DNA from: Marvania coccoides
Lineage: Eukaryota; Chlorophyta; Trebouxiophyceae; Chlorellales; Chlorellaceae
Assembly (NCBI GenBank): GCA_963854735.1
Contig: OY978100.1
Location: 806,001 to 870,000 of the forward strand
Length of the DNA: 64,000 nt
Direction of reading: 5' to 3'
Numbering within the stretch: position 1 is the stretch's first letter; each line of letters opens with the position of its first letter. Made by a program: the position numbers and the translations under genes. Below the pieces are notes generated by a model, which was not told where the DNA came from, made no database searches, and was given only the letters and a program-made list of their open reading frames with translations. Below are positions 13,048 through 24,124 of this stretch, piece after piece.

Positions 13048-14442
13048 CCTACGAGCGCTTCTACTCTTGAACTAGGGTGAAAATACGCGAATGTTATTTA
13101 AAAAAATTAAATAGTGGGAATAGTCTCGCAAATCAGCGCCATGAAGCGAGAGGAGGCCCAGCATGGTAACCATGATGGTTACAATACAAAATACAAATTT
13201 GAGGGTTTATCCTCGGCACAGAGACGACAACAAAGGCCACACAGCAGAGTGGTAGGCTTGGTCCTAACAATTAAGCCGGGAGCTTACTGCCGCACTGGTT
13301 TGGCTCAAATTGGATCCCCAAACCCTCGCATTGTATCTGCTTCCTGCCGGGCCCTAGCATAAAAACACCTCATTATAGCAGCCCCCACTATACATGAGCA
13401 GAAAAACTACTAGGATCAATGTCCCGACTTCCAAGAAGCGAGATTTTACGGCAACATGCACTTGGACGGAGCCGAACGACCCTCATACAGACCTAAGCCT
13501 ATATCTATCCAAGCCCCATGTATATTTTTTCAAAATTTAAACTTTCTGTGCAGTTTATTTGGTTTGGAAGGGGGGGTCACATTCAATAATGTATATTTAG
13601 AAATCATTCGAGCTCTGCTTGGCTCCTTGCGCAGCTTGCATCACCATGCAGCTTTTCCCCACGAATCGGAAAGAGAGCATGGCCTTGGTGCCTCTGAAAT
13701 AGTGTTGATTCTCTAGCAACTAGAAGAAAATTAGCGTATTTATGATGTCTGCCGAATGTTGAGCAACCTTTTCAGCCATTGCATGGAAGAAGAAAAATCC
13801 CACCCCGCTTGAGCATTTATTTCAAGCGAATCAGAGGATCAGAATTGTCCTTCAGCTTCAATATATATTATATACTCATGTTAGTATTTCCTTGAATTGT
13901 TGAAGTTCCTAAGGCAGCCTCTTGTCCCACGCGGGCAATGCTAGTCTGCAACAAGTAGGGGTCAGTCGCGATGAATTCAGGACCCATCTTGTGTATCTAC
14001 TAAAGTCAAGTTTTTTGCTTGGCTTCGAGGGAATCGATCGGCGATATAACTTGCAGAAGCGCAATACTAATCACCAATTTATATATATTTTTGCGGAACG
14101 AAGGAAAATGTTGACTCAGAGGCCATTCAAGAGAAAGATGTGGCAGGTATTTTAGGGAGTCGAACTGCAGAGAAACCGTAAGCTCGCTCTGTCAAAAAAA
14201 ATCTCAATTTCGGCATTGGTGAGGGGGAAGTGGATCGCGCCGCCTGTAACGAGGCGAGCACTACCTGCGGCCAAAATTATGTCATTCTTCCTGCCCCCAA
14301 TACTCGTCCCCCCTGCAACCAACTTCTCGAGCGTCCAAAACACCCAACGTCCCCCCAACTACTCCCCCTTTCGAGACAACAGGAGGGGAATGGAGGCCAT
14401 TCCCATCAATTAAAACGTCTAAAAATCATATAGAGTGCATAT
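13048..14442 (+). other. Gene-free spacer with one dispersed repeat
   Basis: No exon with convincing splice sites or protein-like composition was found on either strand. It holds the 13201-13294 repeat and AT-rich DNA. It is the upstream region of secreted protein B. Confidence 0.6.
13201..13294 (+). repeat. ~94-bp dispersed repeat, copy 1 (pair with 27705-27794)
   Basis: Shares GAGGGTTTATCCTC, GCACAGAGACG, CAACAAAGGCCACACA, CTTGGTCCTAACA and CTGCCGCA in the same order with 27705-27794, in the same orientation. Neither copy has an open frame or clear terminal inverted repeats. Confidence 0.85.
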
Positions 14443-15160
14443 ATGGCATCGAAGGCGTTCTTAACGCTGGTTCTGGCGGCCTTGCTGCTGGACGTGACAA
14501 ATTGTGCACCTTTGATCAAACGAGTCAAGCACCGGTTCTCACCAGACAAAGTCACCTGGAGCCTGCCCGCGCGCAGTTTACAGTTAAAGAAGACGTTTGA
14601 CGTGAAGTTCCGGCTGTCTCACGACTTTTGCTACGGGGTAGCCTGCGGCGATGCAAATGGGAAGGGGAAGCTAGCTTTCAAGGCTGCCTGCGACCCAGAC
14701 ATCGCTGTCGCCTTTGAGCCGGCAGAGCATGTTATTCATCGGTCAAGTAAGGAAACATTTTTCTTGCCATCTTCCTACACTGCTGTTTTCACTTTTTTCA
14801 AATGTTCTGACTGATCACGCAAACTCGTTTGCAGGGGAGTCCCAGACTTTCAGATTCAGCGAGACAATAACATTGAAGACGGCAATCAAGGACGCGAACG
14901 CTCGGCCCTTCTGCAAAGTTTTCCCTGTCCTGGATGGCAAGGTCCTTAGAAAAGACGCTCATGTAAGGCCACTCTTGTGCTCATATAATTGATTTAAACA
15001 GGGCTATTAATTTGCATCGCAATATATGCCAGAATATCCTCTCAACCTTAAAATTATACATATGCAGATCATTCGAATCAGGCCCCACGTCCCGCTCGTG
15101 CAGCCGCAAAGACCAAAGCCCAAGAGCTCTCCTCCGTCACCCAAGCGCCGACCACACTAA
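14443..15160 (+). CDS. Novel secreted protein B (function unknown)
   Basis: Exons 14443..14746, 14835..14962 and 15068..15160 join in frame to 174 aa. The N-terminus is a clear signal peptide (MASKAFLTLVLAALLLDVTN, cleavage near CAP). The mature protein has a few Cys, a basic segment after the cleavage site, and a proline/lysine-rich tail (PKPKSSPPSPKRRPH) typical of wall-associated or extended tails. No family recognised. No membrane span follows the signal peptide. It resembles the 3485 gene in having a signal peptide, several small exons and no known domain, but I see no clear sequence similarity between the two. Confidence 0.75.
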
Positions 15161-15939
15161 TTTAATGAAGATTTTTATTTTTACTTTTCTTTGAGAGGTG
15201 ATGAACCATTATAATAGCATTTGAGCGTCGGAAGAATTTATATTATTTTTAACTCAAGACTGTGTATGTTTTTCTTATTCTTTCCCTTTTTTCGCACTTA
15301 CAATAATAAGGTTTCCATGACATTTTCCATGTGAGCTCTGAAGCCTGGGCCAGGCGGAGGCGTCTGCCTTAAACTCAGCGACTTTTTTAATATATTTGTC
15401 AGCACGCTTTTCTCCCCTCCCGTACTTCCACATGTTTCCTTCATTATTTGCTACTATCATTTGTCATTTTGCATTCTGATCTTCAACATCATTGAGATTA
15501 TTCTATATTCTCAACTGATTGCATATAACTGAAGCATCATTCCACTTCATTTGCGGCCGTTAGTTTTCGGCAAAGAAGGGCTTTCTATCGTTTTGTCCTT
15601 TGATCTGTCCTCCCCTCTCGCTTTCCTCCCCTCTCTCTTACCATAATTTCAGAAATTGCACCCTTTTCTCATCATCACCTCTTCCTTCCCTGTAATACAA
15701 AACTTGAGAATTCCCAGATCCGACCTGCCACCGCTAAACTTCCCAGGGGCACTCAAAAAGCTTGACGACGTTGAAATATATGAAAAAAGGGGCTGTCCCG
15801 AAAAGCCAATGATAAGACTTACGTTACGCACAGGTGAATGAAATTGCGGGTTGGGTATTTAATTTAAATGTGCTTGCATATATTTTTACATCAGCTTTCA
15901 GCAATGCAGAGGCTTGCCTGCCGCGTGATAGTCAAAAAA
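15161..15939 (+). other. AT-rich spacer with repeat remnant
   Basis: No gene supported. A pyrimidine-rich stretch lies around 15600-15690, and a short dispersed repeat at 15703-15748. Confidence 0.6.
15703..15748 (+). repeat. Short dispersed repeat, copy 1 (pair with 55737-55778)
   Basis: TTGAGAATTCCCAGATCCGA then CCTGCCACCGCTAAACTTCCCAG aligns along its length with 55737-55778 (GGGAATTCCTAGAGCCAACC then TGCCGCCGCTCGACCTCCCAG), same orientation. Confidence 0.7.
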
Positions 15940-18900
15940 TTACAGCTGGATTACAGTGGTGTCGCTCTCCTTGGGCATCCACCCCTGCAGCGCCGGTCCA
16001 GCGTCTTCAGGGATCTTGGGGGGGTCAGGGAACTTCACCGTACCGGTGGAGTCCTCAGCAAATGCGGCCACGCTCTCAAGTCGCCTCCGCTGCTCCGCAT
16101 CCAGCAGCTGCTCCCGCACCTGCGCCGCCTTCTGCCGCGCCGCGCTGCCTGGCACCAAGTCCCACTCCTCTACTCGCCCCATCACCACGTCCAAGAGCTG
16201 CCGTGTCTCTTCATTTTCCCACAAATCGCCCAACTCCTGCGCCACTGCTGCCGCCCCGCTGCCATCACTGCCGCTGCTGCTTGCTGCTGCTGCCCCTTCC
16301 TCTACTCCATCTCCCACCTTCTCCACAGGTGTGTTCAGCAGCAGATCCACGATGCGACTGCCTAACACCGTCTCGTCGGCATTTTCGCAAAGCTCGGCGG
16401 CCACGAGCTCAATCACGCCACGGCGCTCCCGGACGAGGCGCTGCGCTCGCGCGTACGCCCCGCGCTGCAGCGCCAGGATATCTGCATCGTGCAGCGTGTC
16501 CTGCCATGCGGTGGTCGGATCCTTCTGCCCGCCCATCCGCATATTCGTCAGCACGGGGGAGTCCCTGGACTTGGGGTGCAGCTTGGAGTCCACTACAATC
16601 CACCGTGCCAGCTCCCCGGCCTTTGAAATCTCCTTGGCGGTGAGCAGTGAGGCCCCGTCGGCGCCAAAGCACAGCTCTTCGGTGCAGCGAGGAACGTACA
16701 GCGGGGTCAGCAGCGCGCACAGCAGCTCGTACGGCGTCATCTTGCGGTCCAGGGAGACGGCGTTGACGTGCGCACCCTCCGCAGCCAGCAGGTGCCACGT
16801 CCCTCCGTCTTTTCGCCACTCCTGCGGCACAAACAGCACGCGGGCCTGGGCGCCGCCGCGCGGGAGCACGGTGACGTGCTCTAGCGGGGGCATCCCCGGG
16901 GTCAACGCAAAGGCCACGGCGCGCGCCGCCTCCACCGTCGCAAACCTTCGTTTAGCTTCGGAGTCAGGCAGCGGGGTGTGCGGCAGCCCCAGGCGCACCT
17001 TGTCCATGGCCTCCTTGAAGATGGACATGTCGATGGTGGCAGAGTCGCGGCGCACCGCCAAAATGGCAGCTTCGTTCAGCAGGTTGGCCAGCTCAGCGCC
17101 GCTGTATCCGATGGCCAAGTCGGCGACTTGGCGCAGCAGCGCGTCGTCATTGGACCGATCGATGGGCTTGTTCTTGGCGTGCACCTCCAGGATGCGCAGG
17201 CGGTTGGAGGGGGAGGGCAGCCCCATGTGAATGGTGCGGTCAAACCGCCCCGGACGCAAAAGCGCGTCGTCAAGCGCTGCCGCCAGGTTCGTGGCGCCCA
17301 CGATGAGGATCTGATCGTCGCGGTGGAAACCATCCATCTCCGTGAGCAGTTGCAGCAGTCCCTGCTCGCGCTCAGCGGAGCCGGAGTCACGGGTTGTGTC
17401 GCTACGTGCCTTTGCGATGGCATCAATCTCGTCAATGAAGATGATGGCGGGCGCGTGCTTGCGGGCAGCGCGGAACAGGGAGCGGATGCGCGCGGCAGCC
17501 ACCCCCTGAAACATTTCGACGAACTCAGCGCCATTGGCGGAGTAGAAGGGGATGCCCGCCTCGCCCGCCATGGCCTTGGCCAGCAGGGTCTTGCCGGTGC
17601 CTGGAGGGCCCTCCAGCAGCACGCCCTGCAGTTTTGAAGGATTTATGCGAGGCGAAAACAGCATGAAATAGCAATGCAACGCAAATGAAATGGAAATTAC
17701 GCAGCAAAATAAATAATAATAATAATAATGTTAGGTGGGCAGTAAAATGTAACTAGCTAATTTGCCCAGCCGAATTTAGAGGCAAAAGTACTCCAGTTTT
17801 TAGAAAATTGAAGCTTACCCTGATAGGGTGCGCCCCCATGCTGCGATACTTTTCATCGCCCAGCAGGATGTCCAGCACCACTCGAATGTCGTCCTTCACC
17901 GCATCAATGCCAGCCACGTCCTCGTACCGCACCCCCGTGTCTTTCTTCGCCTTCTTCGACTTCTTCTTCCCGTCCGCGCCCATCTCCTCCTCCTCCACGT
18001 TGAATGCCTGCGCTCGGTGCCGCCCCAGCTCCTCCGCCGTCTCCTCCTCAGCGCTCTTCTTCTTCTTGCCCATGCTGCGCAGCAGCCAGTCGCCCGCGCC
18101 CACCACTATGCGCAGCCCCAGCAGTCCCAAAATAGGAAGGAACTGCGTGCTGTATTGGTTCAACCAAACCAATGCATCTCCGGGGTCCACAACTTGTAAT
18201 TCTGGCCGCACCTCGTTCAAGCGCAGCATGTTTTCGTACGGCACCCGCAGGGTGCCGTCGATCCACACCCGCCGCTCCTGATTTTCCTTGATCAGCTTCA
18301 TCAGGGTCCCCTCCTCCCACACATCGCCCGGCAGCTCGCAGTAGTAGCGATTCTTCTCCATTTTCCACTCAGGCACCTCATCCGCGTACATGATGTCCAT
18401 GTTGCGCCGGTTGTACATAATGGTAGCGAAGTCTGACTCGGTGTTTTCCACGGGGACCTCGGCGATGGCGGTGCGGCCGTCAGACAGCAGCACCAGTCGC
18501 TTCACCTTGCGGGTGGCCAGCAGCTCGAGCAGACGGGCGTAAGAGAGCTGGAAGGAGCCCACGGGGGGGAAGACGTCGCCGTAGTACACGCGATCATAGA
18601 AGCGTTTGCCAGTTTTGCGCACCGAGGCGATGAAAGCCTCCAGGCTGCCATCATCCGCTGCTGCGGTGGCTGAGGATTGCCGCGGCGCGCCAGCGGATAA
18701 AGCCGCGATCTGGGCCTGTGGCAGAGTGGAAGATGAAGGGGGAAATGAGCCTTTGGGGTGCTGCAAAAAGTGGGATGGCATGTGTGCTTCTCCTTACCAC
18801 TTCTGGGGTCATTGAGTAGGTGGTGGGGACATCGTCGCCGGCAGGGCTGCTTCTACATACAATATGGGGCATACGACGCCGGCCTAGAGCCGTGACGCGA

Positions 18901-18983
18901 GCCTGGGGAGCGCCCACCATGGCTGAGAATTTTACATTCCCACCCAGGCGGCACCCTTGAGGCCTCATTGAATTGATGTTCAT
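15940..18983 (-). CDS. FtsHi: plastid FtsH-like AAA protein without protease active site
   Basis: Exons 18983..18798, 18715..17819 and 17625..15940, all phase 0, give 922 aa; a second in-frame ATG is at 18968. The N-terminus is Arg/Ser/Ala-rich like a transit peptide. A soluble N-terminal domain is followed by one membrane span (about 253-273), a Lys/Glu-rich linker, and the AAA module: Walker A GPPGTGKT, Walker B IIFIDEID, then an arginine-finger region (LRPGRFDRTI). Where FtsH has the zinc motif HEAGH, this protein has VEAAR (about 592), so it cannot be a zinc protease. This is the hallmark of FtsHi proteins, which in plants belong to the inner-envelope Ycf2-FtsHi import motor. A C-terminal Ala/Ser/Glu-rich extension follows. 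Which FtsHi paralogue cannot be decided here. Confidence 0.88.
17711..17729 (+). repeat. (AAT)n microsatellite in FtsHi intron 2
   Basis: About six AAT units inside the 17818..17626 intron. Confidence 0.9.
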
Positions 18984-19328
18984 GCCCAATGATTCAACAT
19001 GTATCGATAAACGGAATAAACGTTGACAATGCGTGAGATAAGCTGGATAAAATTTTATGAAAATGCTAAATGGACATTGAGCAATCTCCGCGGGGCGAGG
19101 CCTTAATGCCACCTAGACAACTGTGATGTAGTTTAAGAGATGTTTTTTTTAAAATGGGCATTGCGCTTGCCGAAAGTAGAAAAGTGTTTGCAAAGTTGTC
19201 GAAAAGCCGAAAGCTCCCTCCAAGCAGTGAAGGGCATTTTTTTAAAGGGAAAATATACAAGGCTCATATTCAACCCACAGACGTCGATTAAACGAAACAT
19301 TCGTATCGTTGAAAAAAATACATCTCAA

Positions 19329-20471
19329 ATGTCAGTTCTCCGACAACCTGGTTTGCCCTCGTCCTTGCGGAGGGTCTTGACCCTCTGCTTTTCATCCCAC
19401 GCGGTTACCCGACATAAACACGTTGGGTTTGCATCCAGCACGCGCCGCTTGGCCGGCGTCAGCCCTCGCCGTAGCCTGAACAACAATGCAGCACCACCCC
19501 ATGCTACAACCAATAACAAGGGAATAGAAGAAATCGGACCAGCTTTGCCTCGCTTCAACAACAATGCTTGGGCCCACCTCAACAGCAACGGACTGTATTC
19601 CTCTCGCCCTTCCAGTCGCACCTACGCTGCCGCTGCCGCTGCTGCGCCCTCCGGCGGCAGCGCCATGCTGAGCCAAACCACCTCGTTTCTTCGCAACCTA
19701 GATAACGGCGCCGAGGTCTTCTTAGTGGGTACCGCCCACGTGTCCGCCCGCAGCGCCGACGAAGTCCGAGAAATGATCGACCAGGTGAAACCCGATGTGG
19801 TGATGGTGGAGCTGTGCCCGCAGCGCGCCCGCCGCCTCATGGCAGCCCAGAACAGCGACGCTGATTTCTTTCGCGACGCACTGGGCTCGTTACTCGCGCC
19901 CGGCACCAGCTTTGGCGGCCAGATGTTCAAACTGAGCTTGCAGGGCATGTACAGGGTGCTGGACAGCCTGGGAATGAATGTGGGCGGGGAGTTCAAGGCG
20001 GCGATGCTGGCGGCCAACAGACAGGGCGCAAAAGTGGTGTACGGCGACCGGGACGTGCAGGAGACGCTGGCGAGATTGTCGGCGACAGTGCAGATCGGGG
20101 ATTTTGTGAAGCTGATGGCTGGTGGTGGCCCCCAGCCGCCGCAGGCAATGCTCGACTCCTTTGAGAGCGGGGAGAAGCACGGCTGGGGTAGGGAGGGGAT
20201 GGCGTCGCGGATAGAGGCCCAGGTGGAGGCGTTGAAGAGCCGAGAAATGGCGCGACAGATGTCGCAGTTTTTGCGGCAGATTAACCCTGCTTTGGCTGCT
20301 GCATTGATCGATGAGCGGGATGACATCATGGTGGAGCAGCTGCGGCGGCTAAAAGGGCGCGTGGTGGGCGTGGTGGGGTTGGCACACCTCGACGGAATTG
20401 AGCGGAAGTGGGCAGAGCTGCAGCCGGGAAGGGTGGTGCCTGCCCCCGTGCCCCCGCAGTTGAAGCACTGA
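19329..20471 (+). CDS. TraB/PrgY-family protein, organelle-targeted
   Basis: Single exon of 380 aa from 19329. An upstream in-frame ATG at 19140 would add 63 residues, but its low-complexity start is less convincing. The N-terminal ~100 residues are rich in Arg, Ser and Ala with few acids, like a mitochondrial or plastid presequence. The TraB domain then shows its conserved motifs: FLVGTAHVS, VVMVELCPQR, GDRDVQET, an ERDDIM motif, and VGVVGLAHLDGI near the end. The paired GxxH motifs and conserved Glu suggest a metalloprotease-like fold. Plant and animal TraB-domain proteins sit on mitochondrial outer membranes, where a role in tethering and mitophagy has been proposed. One of the few intronless genes here. 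Confidence 0.88.
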   Translation: MSVLRQPGLPSSLRRVLTLCFSSHAVTRHKHVGFASSTRRLAGVSPRRSLNNNAAPPHATTNNKGIEEIGPALPRFNNNAWAHLNSNGLYSSRPSSRTYAAAAAAAPSGGSAMLSQTTSFLRNLDNGAEVFLVGTAHVSARSADEVREMIDQVKPDVVMVELCPQRARRLMAAQNSDADFFRDALGSLLAPGTSFGGQMFKLSLQGMYRVLDSLGMNVGGEFKAAMLAANRQGAKVVYGDRDVQETLARLSATVQIGDFVKLMAGGGPQPPQAMLDSFESGEKHGWGREGMASRIEAQVEALKSREMARQMSQFLRQINPALAAALIDERDDIMVEQLRRLKGRVVGVVGLAHLDGIERKWAELQPGRVVPAPVPPQLKH

Positions 20472-21323
20472 AAATAGTTACTATATTGCAACGTAACGAC
20501 TGAACAAATTGCTATTCGTTTTCAACTTTTCTGCCAGTGTAATTTAGTTGCTTCACGAGGGAGGCAGGACAGTTGCTGTTCATTTGACTGGCTGGTTTTG
20601 GCGGAAGTGTTTTCCTGATGAGCATCTTGACAAGAAAAAGCCAGCTCGCTTCTCAATCTCACATGCCCCGCTTCTCTGGAGGATAATCGACCTCAAGCTT
20701 TCTGAAGGTGTTTTATTCACTTGAAGATCTGTGTCTACAGAACAACAATGTTTACTCGCAGTAATTTTAGTGCTTTGTTCATGTTCAGTGTGTGCAGAAA
20801 AACGCAAATCAGGGGGGAAAGTCCAAGTGTCCAAGTGCACAGCAAACCAGCGAGCATCAAAACGCTGAATGGATTAATCAATGAATGTATGAATGAATGG
20901 GGTTGTGCAAAAATCAACAGCAGCTGTACAGCAGCTGCAGAAGCAGTAGAAAAAAGAAAACAGCGCTCAAAAAAAAAAAGAGAAAGAGAAGAAAGAGACG
21001 CTTCCTAGCCCGTTGTTGCGAACACTGGAAAGCTCAAGTCTCATGTGGCGGCAGACAATCAATGCTGAAGTGCAAACGTATACATAGAAAAAAAATCAAC
21101 AAAAACAACAACAAAGCAAAACATTGTACCGAAATTATCTGGCTCGAAGCAAAATATTTATCGAAAGGGGCGGAAAAGCGTCTCGATTCTGCTTGTTGGG
21201 AATTATCTACCAGGCAGAAAAAAAAAATGGGCAAAAGGCAGTAGGAAAAACAAACACACAAAGCTAAACAGAAAGTTGAGTTGAGTTCAGCTATTAAGCA
21301 AAGCCTACTAAGCCTACTGAGCG
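20472..21323 (+). other. Spacer; purine-rich stretch
   Basis: 3' regions of the convergent TraB and START-like genes. A strongly purine-rich, A-rich block lies at about 20940-21000. No gene seen. Confidence 0.6.
20538..20542 (+). terminator. TGTAA polyadenylation signal, TraB gene
   Basis: TGTAA 67 nt after the TraB stop codon. Confidence 0.5.
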
Positions 21324-22675
21324 CTATGCTACGACCAGCCATGAGTTTCGTGGCAGGTCTTCGTTGCCTGACGTGAGCGATGCGTTCTCGATCACGTCGT
21401 CTTCCAGCGGCATGTGGTCATCCACCCACTTGCGCACAACTCGCCACGTGAACACCGCAGTATCATACCTATTAAAAGGAGAGCGAGAGGAAAATATGAG
21501 AACATTGAACCGGGGCGCGGGGGGGGGGGGGGGCTTTTTCTAAATATTATTATTGAGCGTGTAAATAACTATAAAGTATCGATCTTACCAGGTGCCGCTG
21601 GCTTCTTTCCGCTTATTCTTCCACTCTTCTTCCTCCTCCTCCCTTGCGTGCGCCGCCAGCTCAGCCCTAGACAAAGCATGCGACGCAGGCACCGCCCGGC
21701 TGCTCGCTGCCATGCTGGCGCCGCTACTGCCGCCCTGCGATCGCCGCATGCCCCTGTGGCCACCGCTGCTGCCCCAGCCGCTGTCGCTGCTGCTGCCGCC
21801 GCCTGTGGATGCGCTGGACGCCTCCTCCAGGGCTGCCAGCACCGAGGCAGGGTCGCGGGGGTCTTCAGCGTGGCCCTCGTGCGAGTTCACGAGCTCCTTC
21901 ATGCAGGAGGACATGTAGGGCGGCAGGGAGGGGCGGCCCTGCTTGATTCGCAGTACCTCGGCCATGAGGTCCTCGAATGTGCTGCGAATTTGGCGCACAG
22001 CAAAGCGGGCAAAGGCCGGGAAGAGGAAGGGCGGCAGGCTGCGGGGGGCGAAGCGCTGGTAGAGGGTTACCAGGCAGGAGTTGGGGTCTGTGGGGGAAGG
22101 CACGCAATGCCAGCGGCCGTAGAGCTCCCGCATCGGGGAAGAGAATTTGGGGGCCAGGGTGAAGTGCATGGTGCCGTTGTTCATGTCCTAGGGGCAGGGA
22201 ATGGGAGGATGTTAGCTAGGCGGTGCTGAGATTGATAAAAGGGGGTGCAAGGGAGTGGCGAACGTTTGTCATGTGTTTGGCATCATCAAGAAAAACTGAA
22301 AAACCGAGCAGTTTGGCAAACTGTCCAGCGGGGATGGTGTAACCATACCTGTTCCACCAGCATCCGCGTGCGAACAGCGCCCCTCACGAACAGCACATGC
22401 CAGTCAGACTCATTCTCCACCTCGACCAAGTGGTGTCCATGCCCATTGTTCGCTAAGACCTTCCGGTATGTGCAGCGTTGGATGCTCCTGAAGATCTCGT
22501 AGTTCTGCGGGTGGACCACGAGCTGCCAGAAGGGAAGGGCCTCAATAGGGATTTGGCATACTGCATCGATGTGTAGTATGCCCCCCCCTTGCCGCCGGGT
22601 GTCAATTTTCACGTTGTTCTCAACCCAACGCTCCGCGGTACTTTGTTCCGGGCCTCCCTGCGTGCCGAGGTCCAT
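21324..22675 (-). CDS. START-like (SRPBCC superfamily) protein
   Basis: Exons 22675..22349, 22187..21589 and 21468..21324 give 356 aa; phases fit (TG|G restores a Trp codon at the last join). The first 200 residues look like the START/polyketide-cyclase fold: IDAVCQIPIEALPFWQLVVH start (a membrane-lipid or hydrophobic-ligand cavity fold), then strands ending in YQRFAPRSLPPF and a long C-terminal helix (FARFAVRQIRSTFEDLMAEV). Fold assignment rests on pattern, not a diagnostic motif. A Ser/Gly-rich linker and a Glu/Lys-rich helix lead to the last exon. No signal peptide is evident. Ligand unknown. Confidence 0.7.
21519..21533 (+). repeat. Poly-G tract (15 G) in intron 2 of the START-like gene
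   Basis: Homopolymer inside the 21588..21469 intron; read on the - strand it is a C-run. A C-run also lies in intron 1 of the 3485 gene. Confidence 0.9.
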
Positions 22676-22917
22676 AATGAGAACGAAAAACTAAGTGTAA
22701 AACAATTTATCAGTTGATCTAATCGAGGGGATAGAAAACTGTCTTAAAATGCTCTCGACATTCAATATGTATGTAAACAAGAGTGTCTGTCAATTAAAAG
22801 TGAACACGGGCTGTTGCATTTGCCATGCATTTTCGCCAAGAATTTTGGGTTTTTTTTTGCGCCAATTTTTCGTATGAAGAAAATGAATTTGTTTTTTTAA
22901 TTAAAACCAAGCTAACA

Positions 22918-23685
22918 ATGTCGCATGTGAGGTGTGTCACCTCCTCGTGCAGCAGCACCAGCGCTCTCCACCTCCCCAGTCAAAATTATACTAACCCACC
23001 ACCACCATCTCGACGTCACCTCCTCCTCGCAGCAACAACTTCCACGCTGGGATTACCCCTTGCCCGGTTGATCACCGACACCCCGCCCGCCGAAGCCCTC
23101 CCTCTGGCCCCACTTGGCAGCACCACGCATGTCGGCGGTGATAAACTCACCGGCCTTTCCCCGCAACAAGTTGCCGATGTTTTGGCCCGCAACCTGCGCG
23201 ATGGCCAATATTTTATCACCGGTGTGTAATGGGCCAGCCCCATCCCTCCCCCCTTTTTTTCTTTCTTCCCTATTCCGACTAATTAGTTCTGGAAATATTA
23301 TTCCACGCCCCTCACAGGTGATCTCACCCCTGAAGTGTTTGACGATGCCTGCCGCTTCAAAGACCCCACCAACGACATCGTAGGCCTGGCTCGCTACGTC
23401 AAAGCGCTGGGCCTGCTGTTTGACGCCTCCTTCAGCGCCGTGCAGCTGCTGGACATTCAAGTTACCGGGCCTCGCACGATTGAAGCTACCTGGACGCTGG
23501 GTGGGTACCTAAAATTCCCCTGGAACCCTCGAGTGGAGCCCTTTGAAGGACACACGGTGTACACGTTGAGCGAGGAGGGGTTGATTGTGGTGCAAGACCA
23601 AACTTGGAGCATTTCTGGAGCAGAGGCGCTGAGGGAGACCTTTACGCCCACTAAAGGGCCTCGATCAAGAGCGTTTCTTGAATGA
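22918..23685 (+). CDS. DUF2358 (NTF2-like) thylakoid-lumen protein
   Basis: Exons 22918..23221 and 23318..23685 (phase 1) give 223 aa. Residues about 30-75 have a Ser-rich transit-peptide-like start, then SRRHLLLAATTSTLGLPLA, a twin-arginine followed by a hydrophobic segment and an Ala-x-Ala-like cleavage site (PAEALPLA). This predicts import into the thylakoid lumen by the cpTat route. The mature part (DGQYFITGDL, DEVFDDACRFKDPTN-like, ATWTLGGYLKFPWNPRVEP, GHTVYTLSEEGLIVVQDQTW) matches the DUF2358 pattern of an NTF2-like cone fold, common in cyanobacteria and plastid lineages. Biochemical role unknown. Start chosen at the ATG giving a sensible transit peptide; an open frame extends further upstream. 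Confidence 0.82.
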
Positions 23686-24124
23686 AAGATGTACTAGTGT
23701 GGAGATAAGCAGTAGAAAATAATAATCGTTTTTTCACCAACGCCATGAGGAAAATAACAGTTTGTACAATTTTCGCATTACTATTTTGTTGATAATTAGC
23801 ATTGCATTTTTTTCCAAAGAAGAACGCGTGGCTGTTGAGCCTGGAACGAGTAACATTTAATTTTTTTGTTTGGAGCGGTGGCGAGCGTTGAATGAGGCGC
23901 AGGAAAGGGTCTCACGCAGGAGCCAGGTAAAAAGCTGAATATAGTTATGGAATATTTTTGGCATCGATTAAGGCGAGCTGAAGGCGTCAAGTATTGTCTC
24001 ATGCAGAGATTTGAAAGAAAGTGAAGAAATGCTTGGGCGCCCTGCCCTCTCTCGCCTCATTTTTCATTTTTAAATAATTGTAATCCCTCTAAAAATTTGT
24101 TATTTATACGATAATAATATAAAT
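23686..24124 (+). other. AT-rich spacer
   Basis: Nothing recognised; 3' and 5' flanks of the two tandem genes. Confidence 0.5.

Noticed and set aside
19140..19328. Upstream in-frame ATG for the TraB gene
   Set aside because: Possible, but the added 63 residues are AT-rich and low quality; 19329 gives a good presequence. Kept as an alternative.
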